Source: Candidatus Aquabacterium excrementipullorum
GTDB lineage: Bacteria > Pseudomonadota > Gammaproteobacteria > Burkholderiales > Burkholderiaceae_C
Assembly: GCA_019112875.1 (NCBI GenBank)
Contig: DXIO01000082.1
Coordinates: 62,001 to 126,000, forward strand
Direction of reading: 5' to 3'
Length of the DNA: 64,000 nt
Positions within the stretch are counted from its first letter, which is position 1, and the number at the start of each line of letters is the position of its first letter. The notes below the pieces were generated by a model. That model saw nothing but the letters and a program-made list of their open reading frames with translations, was not told the DNA's origin and searched no databases. Position numbers and translations under genes: made by a program. Positions 39,452 to 50,032 of this stretch are shown one piece after another.

Positions 39452-41461
39452 ATGACGAAGACCTCTGCCGCGCCCTACATTCCCCAGATCCGCCTGTACC
39501 AGCAATGGCTTGCGCAACGCCACGGCCTGCGCTTCGATGATTTCGAAGCGCTGTGGCGTTGGTCGGTCGATGAGCCAGAAGCTTTCTGGATGAGCCTGTG
39601 GGAACACGACGCGATCGATTCGCCCGTGCCCGCCACCGTGGCACTGGAAGACGCCACCATGCCCGGCGCCAAATGGTTCCCCGGCACGCAGGTCAACTAC
39701 GCGCAGCGCGTGCTGCGCCACGCCGAGGCGGCCCACCGTGCGGGCCAGCCCGCCATCATCAGCGACAACGAACTGGACGAGGTGCGCGAGCTGTCATGGC
39801 CCGAACTGCAGCGCCAGGTCGCGTCCTTCGCGCTCACCTTGCGTGAGCTGGGCGTTGGCCGTGGCGACCGCGTGGCCGCCTACCTGCCCAACGTGCCCGA
39901 AACCATCGTGGCCTTCCTGGCCTGCGCCAGCATCGGCGCCATCTGGAGCGTGTGCGCGCCGGACATGGGTGCGCAGGCCGTGACCGATCGCTTCCAGCAG
40001 ATCGAGCCCAAGGTGCTGATCGCCGCCGACGGTGTCTACTACGCCGGCAAGTCCATCGACCGTGCCGACACGGTGACGGCCCTGCGCACGGCGCTGCCCA
40101 CGGTCGAGCAACTCATCGTGCTGCAATCGGCCCACTCGCGCGGCGTGCGCAGCGCCGACCTCATCTTCGCGCAGGCCATCGCCCGCGATGACGAGGCCAC
40201 GCGCAGCTTCGAGCCCGAATGGCTACCCTTCGACCAGCCACTGTGGGTGGTCTATTCCAGCGGTACCACGGGCCTGCCCAAGCCGCTGGTGCACGGCCAC
40301 GGCGGCATCATCATGATCGTGGCGGCCATCGGCAAGCACAACGATGTCGGCCCGAGCTACGCGCCCAACAGCTTCGGCGAGCGCTTCCACTGGTACAGCT
40401 CCACCGGCTGGATCATGTGGAACACGCAGATCAGCGGACTGCTCGACGGCGCCACCATCTGCCTGTTCGACGGCAGCCCCGGCGGCAGCAAGGAAGCGCC
40501 CGACTGGACCGTGCTGTGGCGCTTCGCGGCCCGCCACAAAGTCACCTACTTCGGCGCCGGCGCGGCCTTCTACGCCAACTGCATGAAGGCCGGCGTGGAC
40601 ATCTCGGCTTGCGGTGATCTGAGCCGCATCCGCGCCCTGGGCTCCACAGGCTCGCCCCTGTCGGAAGACGTGCAGCGCTGGGGCACCGAGCAGTTCGAGC
40701 GCATCGGCACGCCCGCCATCTGGTGGAACAACCTCTCGGGCGGCACCGACTTCGCCGGCATCTTCGTGGGCGGCAACCGCGAGCTGCCCAACGAGCCCGG
40801 CGTGATGCAGTGCCGTGCCATCGGCCATGCCGTCGAGGCCTGGAACGAGCAAGGCCAGGCCGTCACCGGCGAGGTGGGCGAGCTGGTCTGCGCCAAGCCC
40901 GTGCCCTCGATGCCCCTGTTCTTCTGGGGCGACCAGGGCAATGCGCGCTACCTCTCAAGCTACTTCGATGTCTATCCCGGCGTCTGGCGCCATGGCGACT
41001 GGATCAAGGTCAATGAAGACGGCAGCTGCGTCATCTACGGTCGCAGCGACGCCACCATCAACCGCCACGGCCTGCGCATGGGCACCAGCGAGATCTACGC
41101 CGCCGTCGAGGCCCTGCCCGAAGTGCTGGATTCGATGGTGATCGATCTGGAGTACCTGGGCCGCCCCAGCCGCATGGTGCTGTTCGTGGTGCTGCGCGAG
41201 GGCTTCACGCTCGATGCCGCACTCACCGCGCGCATCCAGGGCGCGATCAAGACGGCCCTGTCGCCGCGCTTCATCCCCGACGACATCCTGCAGGCGCCCG
41301 AGATCCCGCGCACCCTCTCAGGCAAGAAGCAGGAAGTGCCGATCAAGAAGCTCTTCCTGGGGCAGCCCATCGACAAGGTCGTCAACCGCGATGCCATGGC
41401 CAATGCGCATTGTCTGCAGTGGTATGTCGAGCAGGCCGCCCAGCCCACGCCACAAGCCTGA
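39452..41461 (+). CDS. acetoacetyl-CoA synthetase
   Basis: ANL-family synthetase: PGAKWFPGTQVNYAQ, VYSSGTTGLPKPLVHGHGG, YSSTGWIMWN, YGRSDATINRHGLRMGTSEIY, LSGKKQEVPIKKL. Confidence 0.88.
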   Translation: MTKTSAAPYIPQIRLYQQWLAQRHGLRFDDFEALWRWSVDEPEAFWMSLWEHDAIDSPVPATVALEDATMPGAKWFPGTQVNYAQRVLRHAEAAHRAGQPAIISDNELDEVRELSWPELQRQVASFALTLRELGVGRGDRVAAYLPNVPETIVAFLACASIGAIWSVCAPDMGAQAVTDRFQQIEPKVLIAADGVYYAGKSIDRADTVTALRTALPTVEQLIVLQSAHSRGVRSADLIFAQAIARDDEATRSFEPEWLPFDQPLWVVYSSGTTGLPKPLVHGHGGIIMIVAAIGKHNDVGPSYAPNSFGERFHWYSSTGWIMWNTQISGLLDGATICLFDGSPGGSKEAPDWTVLWRFAARHKVTYFGAGAAFYANCMKAGVDISACGDLSRIRALGSTGSPLSEDVQRWGTEQFERIGTPAIWWNNLSGGTDFAGIFVGGNRELPNEPGVMQCRAIGHAVEAWNEQGQAVTGEVGELVCAKPVPSMPLFFWGDQGNARYLSSYFDVYPGVWRHGDWIKVNEDGSCVIYGRSDATINRHGLRMGTSEIYAAVEALPEVLDSMVIDLEYLGRPSRMVLFVVLREGFTLDAALTARIQGAIKTALSPRFIPDDILQAPEIPRTLSGKKQEVPIKKLFLGQPIDKVVNRDAMANAHCLQWYVEQAAQPTPQA

Positions 41462-41518
41462 AACACGGGACTTGAATCCTGCGAAAGCAAATCCACCAAG
41501 CTTTCGTAGAATTCAAGC

Positions 41519-42430
41519 ATGATCGAAATCCGTCACCTGCGCTCCCTGCAGGCCATCGCCGATACCGGCAAGCTGGCCAGCGCGGCCGAGCGCGTGCATG
41601 TCAGCCAGTCCGCCCTGTCGCACCAGATCCGCGGGCTGGAAGAGCACTACGGCCAGACTTTGTTCGAGCGCACTCGCCAGGGGCTGCGCTTCACCTCGGC
41701 CGGCCAGCGCCTGCTGGCGTTGGCTCGTCAGGTGCTTGCGCAGGTCAGCGAGGCCGAGCGTGACCTGGAGCGACTCAAGGGCGACACGCGCGGCGAACTG
41801 CGCATCGTGCTGGAGTGCCACACCTGTTTCGACTGGCTGATGCCCGTAATGGACGAATTCCGCCACCGCTGGCCCGAGGTCGAGGTCGATCTGGTCGCGG
41901 GCTTCCACGCCGATCCCATGGCCCTGCTGACTGAAGGCCGTGCCGATCTGGTCATCGGAACGCCCCCCACCAGCAAACGCGGCTGGTTCGTGGCACCCTT
42001 GTTTCGCTTCGAGATCCTGGCCGTGGTCGCCAATGAGCACCGCCTGCGCGGCAAGCGCCGCATCGATGCGCAGGACCTGGTGGGCGAAACCTTGATCACC
42101 TACCCCGTGCCTGAACAGCGCATCGACCTGATCCGTGAGGTGCTCACGCCCGCCGGCATCGAACTGCCGCGCCGCACGGCCGAACTCACGGTGGCCGTGC
42201 TGCAACTGGTCGCCAGCCGGCGTGGTGTGGCCGCCCTGCCCAATTGGGGCGTCAAGAACTATGTGGACCACGACTACGTGCTGGCCAAGCGCATCGGCAC
42301 CCAGGGTCTGTGGAGCGAACTGCACGCCGTGGCGCCCAAGTCGCTGTCCGAAAGGCCCTACCTGGCCGACTTCATCCACATCGTGCGCGACACCTGCGCG
42401 GCCACGCTGGACGGCATCGAATTGCTGTGA
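41519..42430 (+). CDS. LysR family regulator, MetR-like
   Basis: MIEIRHLRSLQAIADTGKLASAAERVHVSQSALSHQIRGLEEHYGQTLFER and ECHTCFDWLMPVMDEFRHRWPEVEVDL. Confidence 0.85.
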   Translation: MIEIRHLRSLQAIADTGKLASAAERVHVSQSALSHQIRGLEEHYGQTLFERTRQGLRFTSAGQRLLALARQVLAQVSEAERDLERLKGDTRGELRIVLECHTCFDWLMPVMDEFRHRWPEVEVDLVAGFHADPMALLTEGRADLVIGTPPTSKRGWFVAPLFRFEILAVVANEHRLRGKRRIDAQDLVGETLITYPVPEQRIDLIREVLTPAGIELPRRTAELTVAVLQLVASRRGVAALPNWGVKNYVDHDYVLAKRIGTQGLWSELHAVAPKSLSERPYLADFIHIVRDTCAATLDGIELL

Positions 42431-42562
42431 TGTGGAACGCCGAAGCGTTGACGATTACCGCTTCCATGGCGTGGTGCGCCCATGCGTCCGGATTCGGGGG
42501 TAGTTCCTCGGCATTGGCGCCGCTTTTCAGGCCAGAATGCTTGAAACCCATAGACCAGAGTC

Positions 42563-43105
42563 ATGCCTGCAAGCCACACATTGATGTCGGAGTTGCGCGC
42601 GGCTGCGGATGTTCTGGCCAGCCCCGAAGGCCTGCTCAAATACCGTCAGCTCGTCGCCGAAGCGCTGTACAAGCGCTTTCAGTGCTCCATGTCGAGCCTT
42701 TGGCTGCTGCGTGAGTCGCAGGCTGGTCGCTTCCTGGAATGCGTGGCCGCTTTTTCTGAAGACCCGGAACTCAGCGCTGCCGGCACGGAGCTGCATGAGA
42801 AGGACTTCCAGGTCTACTTCGACACATTGATCCGCACCAAGGTTTACAGTTCGCCCAACGCGCAGGAAGATCCTCATCTGGCCGGCCTGAAAGAGAGCTA
42901 TCTGGTGCCCCAAGGCGTGCAAGCTTTGCTGGATGTGGCCTTTCAGATCAACGGTCAGCCCCTGGGCGTGCTCTGCATCGAGCAGCGCGAAACCCCGCGC
43001 ATCTGGAGCAAGCTCGACGAGCTGGACCTGCGCAACGCAGCCTCCACCATCGGCATCAGCATCGCGCGCCACCGCCACGGTGGTGAACAAAGCTCGGTCG
43101 CCTGA
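42563..43105 (+). CDS. GAF domain protein
   Basis: Short GAF-like protein: RFQCSMSSLWLLRESQAGRFLECVAAF...LDVAFQINGQPLGVLCIEQ. Confidence 0.75.
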   Translation: MPASHTLMSELRAAADVLASPEGLLKYRQLVAEALYKRFQCSMSSLWLLRESQAGRFLECVAAFSEDPELSAAGTELHEKDFQVYFDTLIRTKVYSSPNAQEDPHLAGLKESYLVPQGVQALLDVAFQINGQPLGVLCIEQRETPRIWSKLDELDLRNAASTIGISIARHRHGGEQSSVA

Positions 43106-43109
43106 GGCC

Positions 43110-43523
43110 TCAGACCTGGTCCAAGGGCACCAGGTGCAACTGACCTTGGCGCACACCCCGCTCGGCCAGCACCGCGTTCGCGAATGACCGCACCGCGCCG
43201 GCCGGGCCTTTGAGAATCACCGTCTCCACGCACAGATCGTGCTCCAGGTGCGCATGCATGGCCGACACCGTCAGGTCGTGGTGATCATGTTGCATATCCA
43301 TCAAGCGCAATGACAAGGTGCGCTCATGGTGGTCGTACAGATACGTCAAGGTCGCCACGCAGGGACTCTGGGGATCGGACTGGATCTGCTCGTCACCCAG
43401 TTCGCGGCGCAGCAGGTCGCGAAAGGCCTCAGAGCGGTTGTCGTAGCCCTTGCGCCCGGACCAGCGCTCGAAGCGCTCGGCCAATTCATCGTCAATCGAA
43501 ATCGTCAGGCGTTGCATGCGCAC
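43110..43523 (-). CDS. nikR: nickel-responsive transcriptional regulator
   Basis: RHH RLTISIDDELAERFERWSGRKGYDNRSEAFRDLLR and ACT-like domain with DMQHDHHDLTVSAMHAHLEHDLCVETVILKG. Confidence 0.92.
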   Translation of the reverse strand: MRMQRLTISIDDELAERFERWSGRKGYDNRSEAFRDLLRRELGDEQIQSDPQSPCVATLTYLYDHHERTLSLRLMDMQHDHHDLTVSAMHAHLEHDLCVETVILKGPAGAVRSFANAVLAERGVRQGQLHLVPLDQV

Positions 43524-43595
43524 CTCCAGGCAGGAGTGTGCCGCAGCACGCCGCCGGTGCGTGGCGCCGATACGTCGATACGCCGTTCAGCGTAT

Positions 43596-43622
43596 GTATG
43601 AAGTATTTCATATTCTTCATAC
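43596..43622. promoter_or_regulatory. NikR-type operator GTATGA-N15-TCATAC between nikR and the TonB receptor gene
   Basis: Dyad read directly (GTATGAAGTATTTCATATTCTTCATAC); close to the E. coli-type GTATGA-N16-TCATAC. Confidence 0.65.
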
Positions 43623-43661
43623 TTCAAAACAGAACACCGGTCCTCACAGAACACGCACGCC

Positions 43662-45782
43662 ATGCCATCCCGCGCTCGACACCCTCTGCCGCCCACCACG
43701 CCACGTCTTGCCGTGAACACCACCGTCACGCTGGCGATCGCGCTGTTGTCTATGCAGGCACGCGCACAGGCACAGGATGCCCCTGCACAGCCCGTGTCGG
43801 ACCTGGGCAATGTGGTGGTGCGCTCCCATTACGACAATGCCGTCGGGTCCTCCGATGCCGCCAGCGAAGGTGCGGTCACCGCACGGCTGCTGGCCAACCG
43901 CCCCACATTGCGCCCGGCCGAAGTGCTCGAGTTCGTGCCCGGCCTGATCGTCACGCAGCACAGCGGCGGCGGCAAGGCCAACCAGTATTTCCTGCGCGGC
44001 TTCAACCTGGACCACGGCACGGATTTCGCCACCTATGTCGATGGCATGCCCATCAACATGCCCACGCACGCGCACGGCCATGGCTACAGCGACCTGAACT
44101 GGCTCATCCCGGAGCTGGTGCAGCGCATCAATTACCGCAAAGGCCCCTACTACGCGGAGGATGGTGACTTCTCTTCCGCCGGATCGGCCCGCATCCGCCT
44201 GATGGACAGCCTGCCCAAGGGCTTGTTCAACACCACCATCGGCCAGGATGGCTACCGCCGTGCGCTGGTGGCCAACAGCACTGCCCTCACCGAAGGCCAA
44301 CTGCTCTACGCCGTCGAGGCCCTGCACAACGATGGCCCGTGGGATCACCCTGAAGATCTGCGCAAGCTCAACGGTCTGCTGCGCTACAGCATGGGCACAC
44401 CGCCCCACCGCACCAGCCTCACGGCCATGGCCTACGACGCCCGCTGGAACTCCACCGACCAGATTCCGTTGCGCGCCATCGAAAGCGGCTTGGTCGGCCG
44501 CTACGGCGCGATCGACCCCAGCGATGGCGGACGCACCGCGCGCCAGAGCCTGTCGCTCGATACCCAGCACGCCAACGACTGGGGCACCTTCAAGCTCAAC
44601 GCCTACGCGATCCACTCGCGGCTGAAGCTGTTCTCCAACTTCGAGTTCGCCAACGACGACGAGCCCGGCAATGCGGGCGCCAGCCAGTTCGAGCAAGCCG
44701 AACGACGCAACGTGCTGGGCCTGGCCATGAGCCAGCAATGGGGAGTCCACTTCGGCGACATCGAGACCACCAACACCGTCGGCCTGCAGGCGCGCCATGA
44801 TCGGCTGCGCCCCGTGGGCCTGTACACCGCGCAAGGCGGCGAGCGTACCGGCGTGATCCAGGAAAGCCGCGTGCGCCAGAGCAGCATCGGCCTGTACGCC
44901 GAGAACAACACGCGCTGGCTGCCCTGGCTGCGCAGCGTGGTGGGCCTGCGCACCGATCATTACGACTTCGATGTCAGCAGCTCCATCGCCGCCAACAGCG
45001 GCCAGGCGAGCGCCAACCTCACATCGCCCAAACTCTCGCTGATCTTCGGCCCCTGGGCCAAGACAGAGTACTTCTTCAACGCCGGCCAGGGCTTCCACAG
45101 CAATGACGCACGCGGTGCCACCGCCACGGTCGATGCAGCATCACCCACCACCGCCGTGGACCGTGTCGATCCGCTGGTGCGCAGCAAGGGCCTGGAAGCA
45201 GGCCTGCGCACCGAGATCATCCCTGGCTTGCAAAGCTCGCTGGCGTGGTGGCAACTCGAACTGGGGTCGGAGCTGGTGTTCGTGGGCGATGCGGGTACCA
45301 CCGAAGCCAATCGCGCCAGCAAACGCCAGGGCATCGAGTGGAACAACCACTACGTGGCCAACGACTGGCTTCAGTTCGACTTGGACCTGGCGGCCTCACA
45401 AGCCCACTTCACGCAGCCAGCCGATGAGGGCAACCACATCCCTGGTGCGCTTGAAAAGGTGGCCTCGCTGGGCGTGACGGTGACGGACCTCAAGGGCTGG
45501 AACGGCGCCTTTCAACTCCGCTACTTCGGGCCGCGCCCGCTGATCGAAGACAACAGCGTGCGCTCCAAGTCCACGATGCTGGCCTATGCCCGCGTGGGCT
45601 ACCGCTTCAGCCCCGCGCTCAAGCTCGATGTGGACGTGTTCAACCTGTTCAACCGCAAGGCCAACGACATCGAGTACTACTACGCCTCGCGCCTGCCGGG
45701 CGAGGCCGCGGCGGTGGACGACCGGCACATTCACCCGGTCGAGCCCCGCAACTTGCGCGTGACGCTGAGCGCCTCGTTCTGA
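43662..45782 (+). CDS. TonB-dependent outer-membrane receptor, predicted NikR-controlled
   Basis: Signal peptide, plug (VLEFVPGLIVTQHSGGGKANQYFLRGFNLDHGTDFATYVDGMPINMPTHAHGHGYSDLNWLIPELV), C-terminal beta-strand ending RNLRVTLSASF. Confidence 0.92.
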   Translation: MPSRARHPLPPTTPRLAVNTTVTLAIALLSMQARAQAQDAPAQPVSDLGNVVVRSHYDNAVGSSDAASEGAVTARLLANRPTLRPAEVLEFVPGLIVTQHSGGGKANQYFLRGFNLDHGTDFATYVDGMPINMPTHAHGHGYSDLNWLIPELVQRINYRKGPYYAEDGDFSSAGSARIRLMDSLPKGLFNTTIGQDGYRRALVANSTALTEGQLLYAVEALHNDGPWDHPEDLRKLNGLLRYSMGTPPHRTSLTAMAYDARWNSTDQIPLRAIESGLVGRYGAIDPSDGGRTARQSLSLDTQHANDWGTFKLNAYAIHSRLKLFSNFEFANDDEPGNAGASQFEQAERRNVLGLAMSQQWGVHFGDIETTNTVGLQARHDRLRPVGLYTAQGGERTGVIQESRVRQSSIGLYAENNTRWLPWLRSVVGLRTDHYDFDVSSSIAANSGQASANLTSPKLSLIFGPWAKTEYFFNAGQGFHSNDARGATATVDAASPTTAVDRVDPLVRSKGLEAGLRTEIIPGLQSSLAWWQLELGSELVFVGDAGTTEANRASKRQGIEWNNHYVANDWLQFDLDLAASQAHFTQPADEGNHIPGALEKVASLGVTVTDLKGWNGAFQLRYFGPRPLIEDNSVRSKSTMLAYARVGYRFSPALKLDVDVFNLFNRKANDIEYYYASRLPGEAAAVDDRHIHPVEPRNLRVTLSASF

Positions 45783-45802
45783 GCTGGCGCCAGAGGACTG
45801 GC

Positions 45803-46492
45803 TCAGCCCATCACCACCGGCCCGCCCTTGGCCAGCGCGCGCTGGTAGGCGGGCCGCGCCACCATGCGCGTCTTGTAGGCCAGCAGGTGCGGGCATTGCT
45901 GCGCGGCTTGCGAGCTGCGCGCCAGCAGGGCCTCCACCGCGAAGCTCATCTGGAAATCGGCCAGCGTGAGACGGTCACCTGCGAACCAGGTGTGGGTGCT
46001 CAGGTGGTTCTCGATGAAGCCCTGGCTGCTGCTCAGGTTCGGGTCGACCAGTTTGGCCTGCACCTGGGCGCACAACTGCCGCGCGATGGGCTTGACGAAG
46101 AAAGGCATGGGCTGCCCCGGGATGCTCATGAATACCAGCTTCATCACCAGCCAGTTCATCAGCGAGCCTTCGGCGAAATGCATCCAGAAGCGCCATTGCA
46201 GTTGCTCGGGCGTGCCGGGTTGCGGCAGCAGCTGGGCGGCTTCGCCCTGCGTCTGCGCACCGTAGCGGTCCACCAGGTACTCCAGGATCGCGGCCGATTC
46301 GGCCACCACCAGGTCGCCATCGGTGATCACCGGCGACTTGCCCAGCGGGTGGATCTTCTTGAGCTCGGGCGGGGCCAGCCTGGTGCGCGGATCGCGCTTG
46401 TAGAACTTGATCTCGTAAGGCACGCCAAGCTCTTCGAGCAGCCACAGCACGCGCTGCGAACGGGAGGTTTCCAGGTGATGGACGGTGATCAT
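45803..46492 (-). CDS. glutathione S-transferase
   Basis: MITVHHLETSRSQRVLWLLEELGVPYEIKFYKRD...LGKSPVITDGDLVVAESAAILEYL. True start 46492; the 435-aa ORF in the track is an N-terminal overextension. Confidence 0.92.
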   Translation of the reverse strand: MITVHHLETSRSQRVLWLLEELGVPYEIKFYKRDPRTRLAPPELKKIHPLGKSPVITDGDLVVAESAAILEYLVDRYGAQTQGEAAQLLPQPGTPEQLQWRFWMHFAEGSLMNWLVMKLVFMSIPGQPMPFFVKPIARQLCAQVQAKLVDPNLSSSQGFIENHLSTHTWFAGDRLTLADFQMSFAVEALLARSSQAAQQCPHLLAYKTRMVARPAYQRALAKGGPVVMG

Positions 46493-47943
46493 GAGGGGGC
46501 TTTCTCGGCAGGTGGGGTCGTGCCACCGCCCAGGGCCTGCACCAGGGTCACCCAATTGTCGAGCTGGTTGTAGCGCACCTGGGCCGCGGCCAGTTCGGCC
46601 TGGCGGCGCGATTCCTGCGCGTCCAGCCAGGTCTTGAGCGGTTCGGCCCCGGAACGATAGCGCATCTCGGTGAGCTGCTCGACCTTGCGCGCCTGCGCCA
46701 GCCGTTCGTTCTGCGACTGGGCCTGCCGCTGCAGCTGCGTCTGCGCCGACAAGGCCGTGTCCACATCGGCCAGGGCCTGGTAGAGCGTCTTGCGGAAGTT
46801 CAACACCGCGGCATCCGCATCGGCCTGCGAGATGGCCACGTTGCGCTGCATGGTGCCCCAGTTCAGGAAGGGCAAGGCCAGGGCGGCGCCCAGCGTGCCC
46901 ACCGGGTTGGCCAGCACATTGCTCAGCGCCTGGCTGCTGCCGCCCACGCTGCCATTGAGTGTCAGCGAGGGATAGTAGGAGGTGCGCGTCACGTCCACGT
47001 TGGCGAACGAGCCGCGCAGGCGGGACTCGGCCGCGCGCAGATCGGGGCGACGGGCCAGCACATCGGCGGGCAAGCCGGGCGCCAGTTCGGGCCAGGGCGT
47101 GGCGGGCCACTGGGGCTTGAGGGGCACGGCCTCGGAGTTCTGCGAAGGCTCGTCCAGCAGCAGGGCCAGCGATTGGCGCACCACCACGCGCTGCTGCACC
47201 AGCTGCGACACGGCCGCCTCCTGGGCCAGCAGGGATTGGCGCGATTGCGCTTCTTCAAGCCCCGACACGCTGCCGGCCTTGCGCTGGGCCAGGATCAGGT
47301 CCAGCGTCTTGCGGGCATAGGCCAGGCTCTGCTCGGCGCTCTCGACCTGCTCGTCCAGGTAGGCCAGTTGCCAGTACAGCGTGGCGGTGGTGCCCACCAG
47401 GCTCAGGGCCACGGCGCGGCGGTCTTCTTCGGTGGCGGTGGCCTCCCATTGCGCGGCATCACGCTGGGCGGCCAGGCGGCCCCACAGGTCGAGCTCCCAG
47501 CTGGCGCCCACGCTGGCCGAGGCCGTGCGCGTGGTGGGCCTGGATTCGCCGATGCGGCGCGAGGCGTTGGCGCTCACGTTGCCAGAGAAGCTGGGCAGGC
47601 GGTCGCTCTCGGCCTGGTCCAGCGACAACTGGGCCTGGCGCACGCGCAGGGCGGCCACGGCCAGGTCGGTGTTGCGGGCCAGGGCGCGGTCGATCAGGCT
47701 GTCGAGCACCGGGTCGTTGAAGCGCTTCCACCAGGCTTCGTCCAGCGACACGGGCTGGGCCGTGCCGGTGGCTGCCGTGGCGTACCGGAACTGATCCGGG
47801 ACCTGGGCGTTGCCGGCCTGAGGCGCGTTCATGCCGGCCTGTTGCGTGGCGCAGGCGGTCAGCAGCAGGCAAGTCAGCGCCGTGGCCGCCACCAAGGTGC
47901 GCCGCATCAAAGGGCTTTGCAGAGCTGTGCTCATCTTGTTCAT
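46489..47943 (-). CDS. efflux outer-membrane lipoprotein, NodT family
   Basis: Lipobox LTCLLLTAC, LAARRPDLRAAE-type motif (LARRPDLRAAESRLRGSFANVDVTRTSYYPSLTLNGSVG). Confidence 0.92.
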   Translation of the reverse strand: MNKMSTALQSPLMRRTLVAATALTCLLLTACATQQAGMNAPQAGNAQVPDQFRYATAATGTAQPVSLDEAWWKRFNDPVLDSLIDRALARNTDLAVAALRVRQAQLSLDQAESDRLPSFSGNVSANASRRIGESRPTTRTASASVGASWELDLWGRLAAQRDAAQWEATATEEDRRAVALSLVGTTATLYWQLAYLDEQVESAEQSLAYARKTLDLILAQRKAGSVSGLEEAQSRQSLLAQEAAVSQLVQQRVVVRQSLALLLDEPSQNSEAVPLKPQWPATPWPELAPGLPADVLARRPDLRAAESRLRGSFANVDVTRTSYYPSLTLNGSVGGSSQALSNVLANPVGTLGAALALPFLNWGTMQRNVAISQADADAAVLNFRKTLYQALADVDTALSAQTQLQRQAQSQNERLAQARKVEQLTEMRYRSGAEPLKTWLDAQESRRQAELAAAQVRYNQLDNWVTLVQALGGGTTPPAEKAPS

Positions 47944-47990
47944 GTCCTCAATGTGTCTTGATGCCGTTCCTGCCGATGCCTGCGCGAGCC

Positions 47991-50018
47991 TCAAGGCCGC
48001 GCCAGCGCCTCCACCGGGTCCAGCTGGGCCGCGTTGCGCGCCGGCAGGTAGCCGAACACCACGCCGATCAGGCTGGACACGCCGAAGGCCGTCACGATGG
48101 AGGTGGTGGAGTACACCATGCGGAAGTTGCCGCCCACCTGGTCGAAGATCACGCCGATGCCCAGCGACAGCAACACCCCGAGGATGCCGCCCAGCAGGCA
48201 CACCAGCACCGCTTCGATCAGGAACTGACGAAGGATATCGCTTTGCCGCGCGCCGACGGCCATGCGCACGCCGATTTCCTGCGTCCGTTCAGTGACTGAC
48301 ACGAGCATGATGTTCATCACGCCGATGCCGCCCACGATCAGCGAGATCACCGCGATCGACGAGATCAGCAGGGTCAGCGTCTGCGTGGTGGTCTCGATCG
48401 TCTGGCGGATGCTGTCGCTGTTGCGCACGAAGAAATCCTGCGAACCGTGGCGCTGCGTCAGCAAACGGGTGATGCCCTTCTCGGCCGCCACCGACGACAC
48501 GTTGTCGCTGATGCGCACCGTCACGTTGCGCAGGTAGTTCTGCCCCACCACCCGGCGCATGGCCGTGGTGTAGGGCACCCACACGTTCAGGCTGTCGCTG
48601 GCGAACATGCTGTCCTGCGCCTTGGTCACGCCGGTCACGCGCACGGGCACGCTGCCCAGGAAGATCACCTGCCCCACCGGGTCTTCACCGGCCTTGAACA
48701 GCGCATCGCGCGTGTTCGGATCGATCACGGCCTCCTGCGACTGGCGGCGCACGCTCTCGGCGTTGAAGGCCAGGCCCCGGTCGATGGTGTAACCCTTGAC
48801 GCGGAAGAACTGGTCGCCCACGCCGGTCACGCTGGCCGTGGCCTCGGCGTTGCCGCGGCGCAAGGTCAGGCTGGTGCTCACGGAGGGCGTCACGCTGTCC
48901 ACGTAGTTCAACTGCGCCAAGGCATCGGCATCGGCCGGCACCAGGGTGCGGATGCGGCCGGCCTGCCGGTCGCCGAAGCCCTTGCCCGGGAAGATGTCGA
49001 TGGTGTTGGTGCCCATGGCGCTGATGTCGGCCAGCACGCGCTGGCGCGAGCCCTCGCCGAGGGCCACCATCGACACCACCGAGGCGATGCCGATGATGAT
49101 GCCCAGCATGGTCAGCAAGGTGCGCAGCCGGTGGCCGGCCATGGCGCGCAGCGCCATGCTGGTAGCCTCGCCCAGGCGGCCCCAGTGCGACGCCAGTGTG
49201 GCGGCCCAGCCCGGGGCCTGCGGCTTGGGCTGGCGGATGGCGCCGTGCCCGTCGGTGGCAGCATCGGCCTGCGCCACGGCCGCATCGTCATGCGGTGCCT
49301 CCGCATTGGCATGGTCGGCCACGATCACGCCATCGCTGATCTCGATGATGCGCTGCGCGTTGCGGGCCACCAGCGGGTCGTGCGTCACGATGATGACGGT
49401 GTGCCCTTCGGCGTGCAGCTCGCGCAGGATCTTCATCACCTCCTGGCCGGAGGTCTTGTCCAGCGCGCCGGTGGGCTCGTCCGCCAGGATCACGTCACCG
49501 CCATTGACCAGCGCCCGCGCGATGCTCACGCGCTGCTGCTGGCCGCCCGACAGCTGCCCCGGCCGGTTGGCCAGGCGATCGGCCAGGCCCAGCCGGCCCA
49601 GGATGTGGCGCGCCCGTTCACGTCGTGCATCGCGCGGCGTGCCGGCGTAGATCGACGGGATCTCCGCGTTGCCCACGGCAGACAGATCGCCCAGCAGGTG
49701 GTAACGCTGGAAGATGAAGCCGAAGTGCTCTCGCCGCAGCCGGGCCAGCTCATCGGGCTCCAGCGTGGCGGTGCTCTGGCCATTGACGCGGTAGTGGCCG
49801 CGCGTGGGCCGGTCCAGGCAGCCCAGGATGTTCATCAGGGTGGACTTGCCCGAACCGGACGCGCCGATGATGGCCACCATCTCGCCCGCGTCGATGCGCA
49901 GGTTCACGTCCTTGAGCACGGCCACCGTGCCATCGCCCGAGGGGTATTCGCGCCACAGCCCGCTCACCTCCAGCAGAGGCTGCGGCGTGGTCTGCTGATC
50001 AGGCCTTGCCGATGTCAT
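47991..50018 (-). CDS. macB: MacB-type ABC transporter ATPase/permease
   Basis: [88 protein letters not shown]. Confidence 0.95.
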   Translation of the reverse strand: MTSARPDQQTTPQPLLEVSGLWREYPSGDGTVAVLKDVNLRIDAGEMVAIIGASGSGKSTLMNILGCLDRPTRGHYRVNGQSTATLEPDELARLRREHFGFIFQRYHLLGDLSAVGNAEIPSIYAGTPRDARRERARHILGRLGLADRLANRPGQLSGGQQQRVSIARALVNGGDVILADEPTGALDKTSGQEVMKILRELHAEGHTVIIVTHDPLVARNAQRIIEISDGVIVADHANAEAPHDDAAVAQADAATDGHGAIRQPKPQAPGWAATLASHWGRLGEATSMALRAMAGHRLRTLLTMLGIIIGIASVVSMVALGEGSRQRVLADISAMGTNTIDIFPGKGFGDRQAGRIRTLVPADADALAQLNYVDSVTPSVSTSLTLRRGNAEATASVTGVGDQFFRVKGYTIDRGLAFNAESVRRQSQEAVIDPNTRDALFKAGEDPVGQVIFLGSVPVRVTGVTKAQDSMFASDSLNVWVPYTTAMRRVVGQNYLRNVTVRISDNVSSVAAEKGITRLLTQRHGSQDFFVRNSDSIRQTIETTTQTLTLLISSIAVISLIVGGIGVMNIMLVSVTERTQEIGVRMAVGARQSDILRQFLIEAVLVCLLGGILGVLLSLGIGVIFDQVGGNFRMVYSTTSIVTAFGVSSLIGVVFGYLPARNAAQLDPVEALARP

Positions 50019-50032
50019 GCAGTGCCTTCCGC

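Noticed and set aside
43524-43661. Possible Fur box upstream of the TonB receptor
   Set aside because: The AT-rich dyad fits GTATGA...TCATAC next to nikR far better than a GATAATGATAATCATTATC-type Fur site.
46493-47110. N-terminal extension of the GST ORF (435 aa in the track)
   Set aside because: The extension is out-of-frame translation of nodT; MITVHHLETSRSQRVLWLLEELG at 46492 is the normal GST N-terminus.
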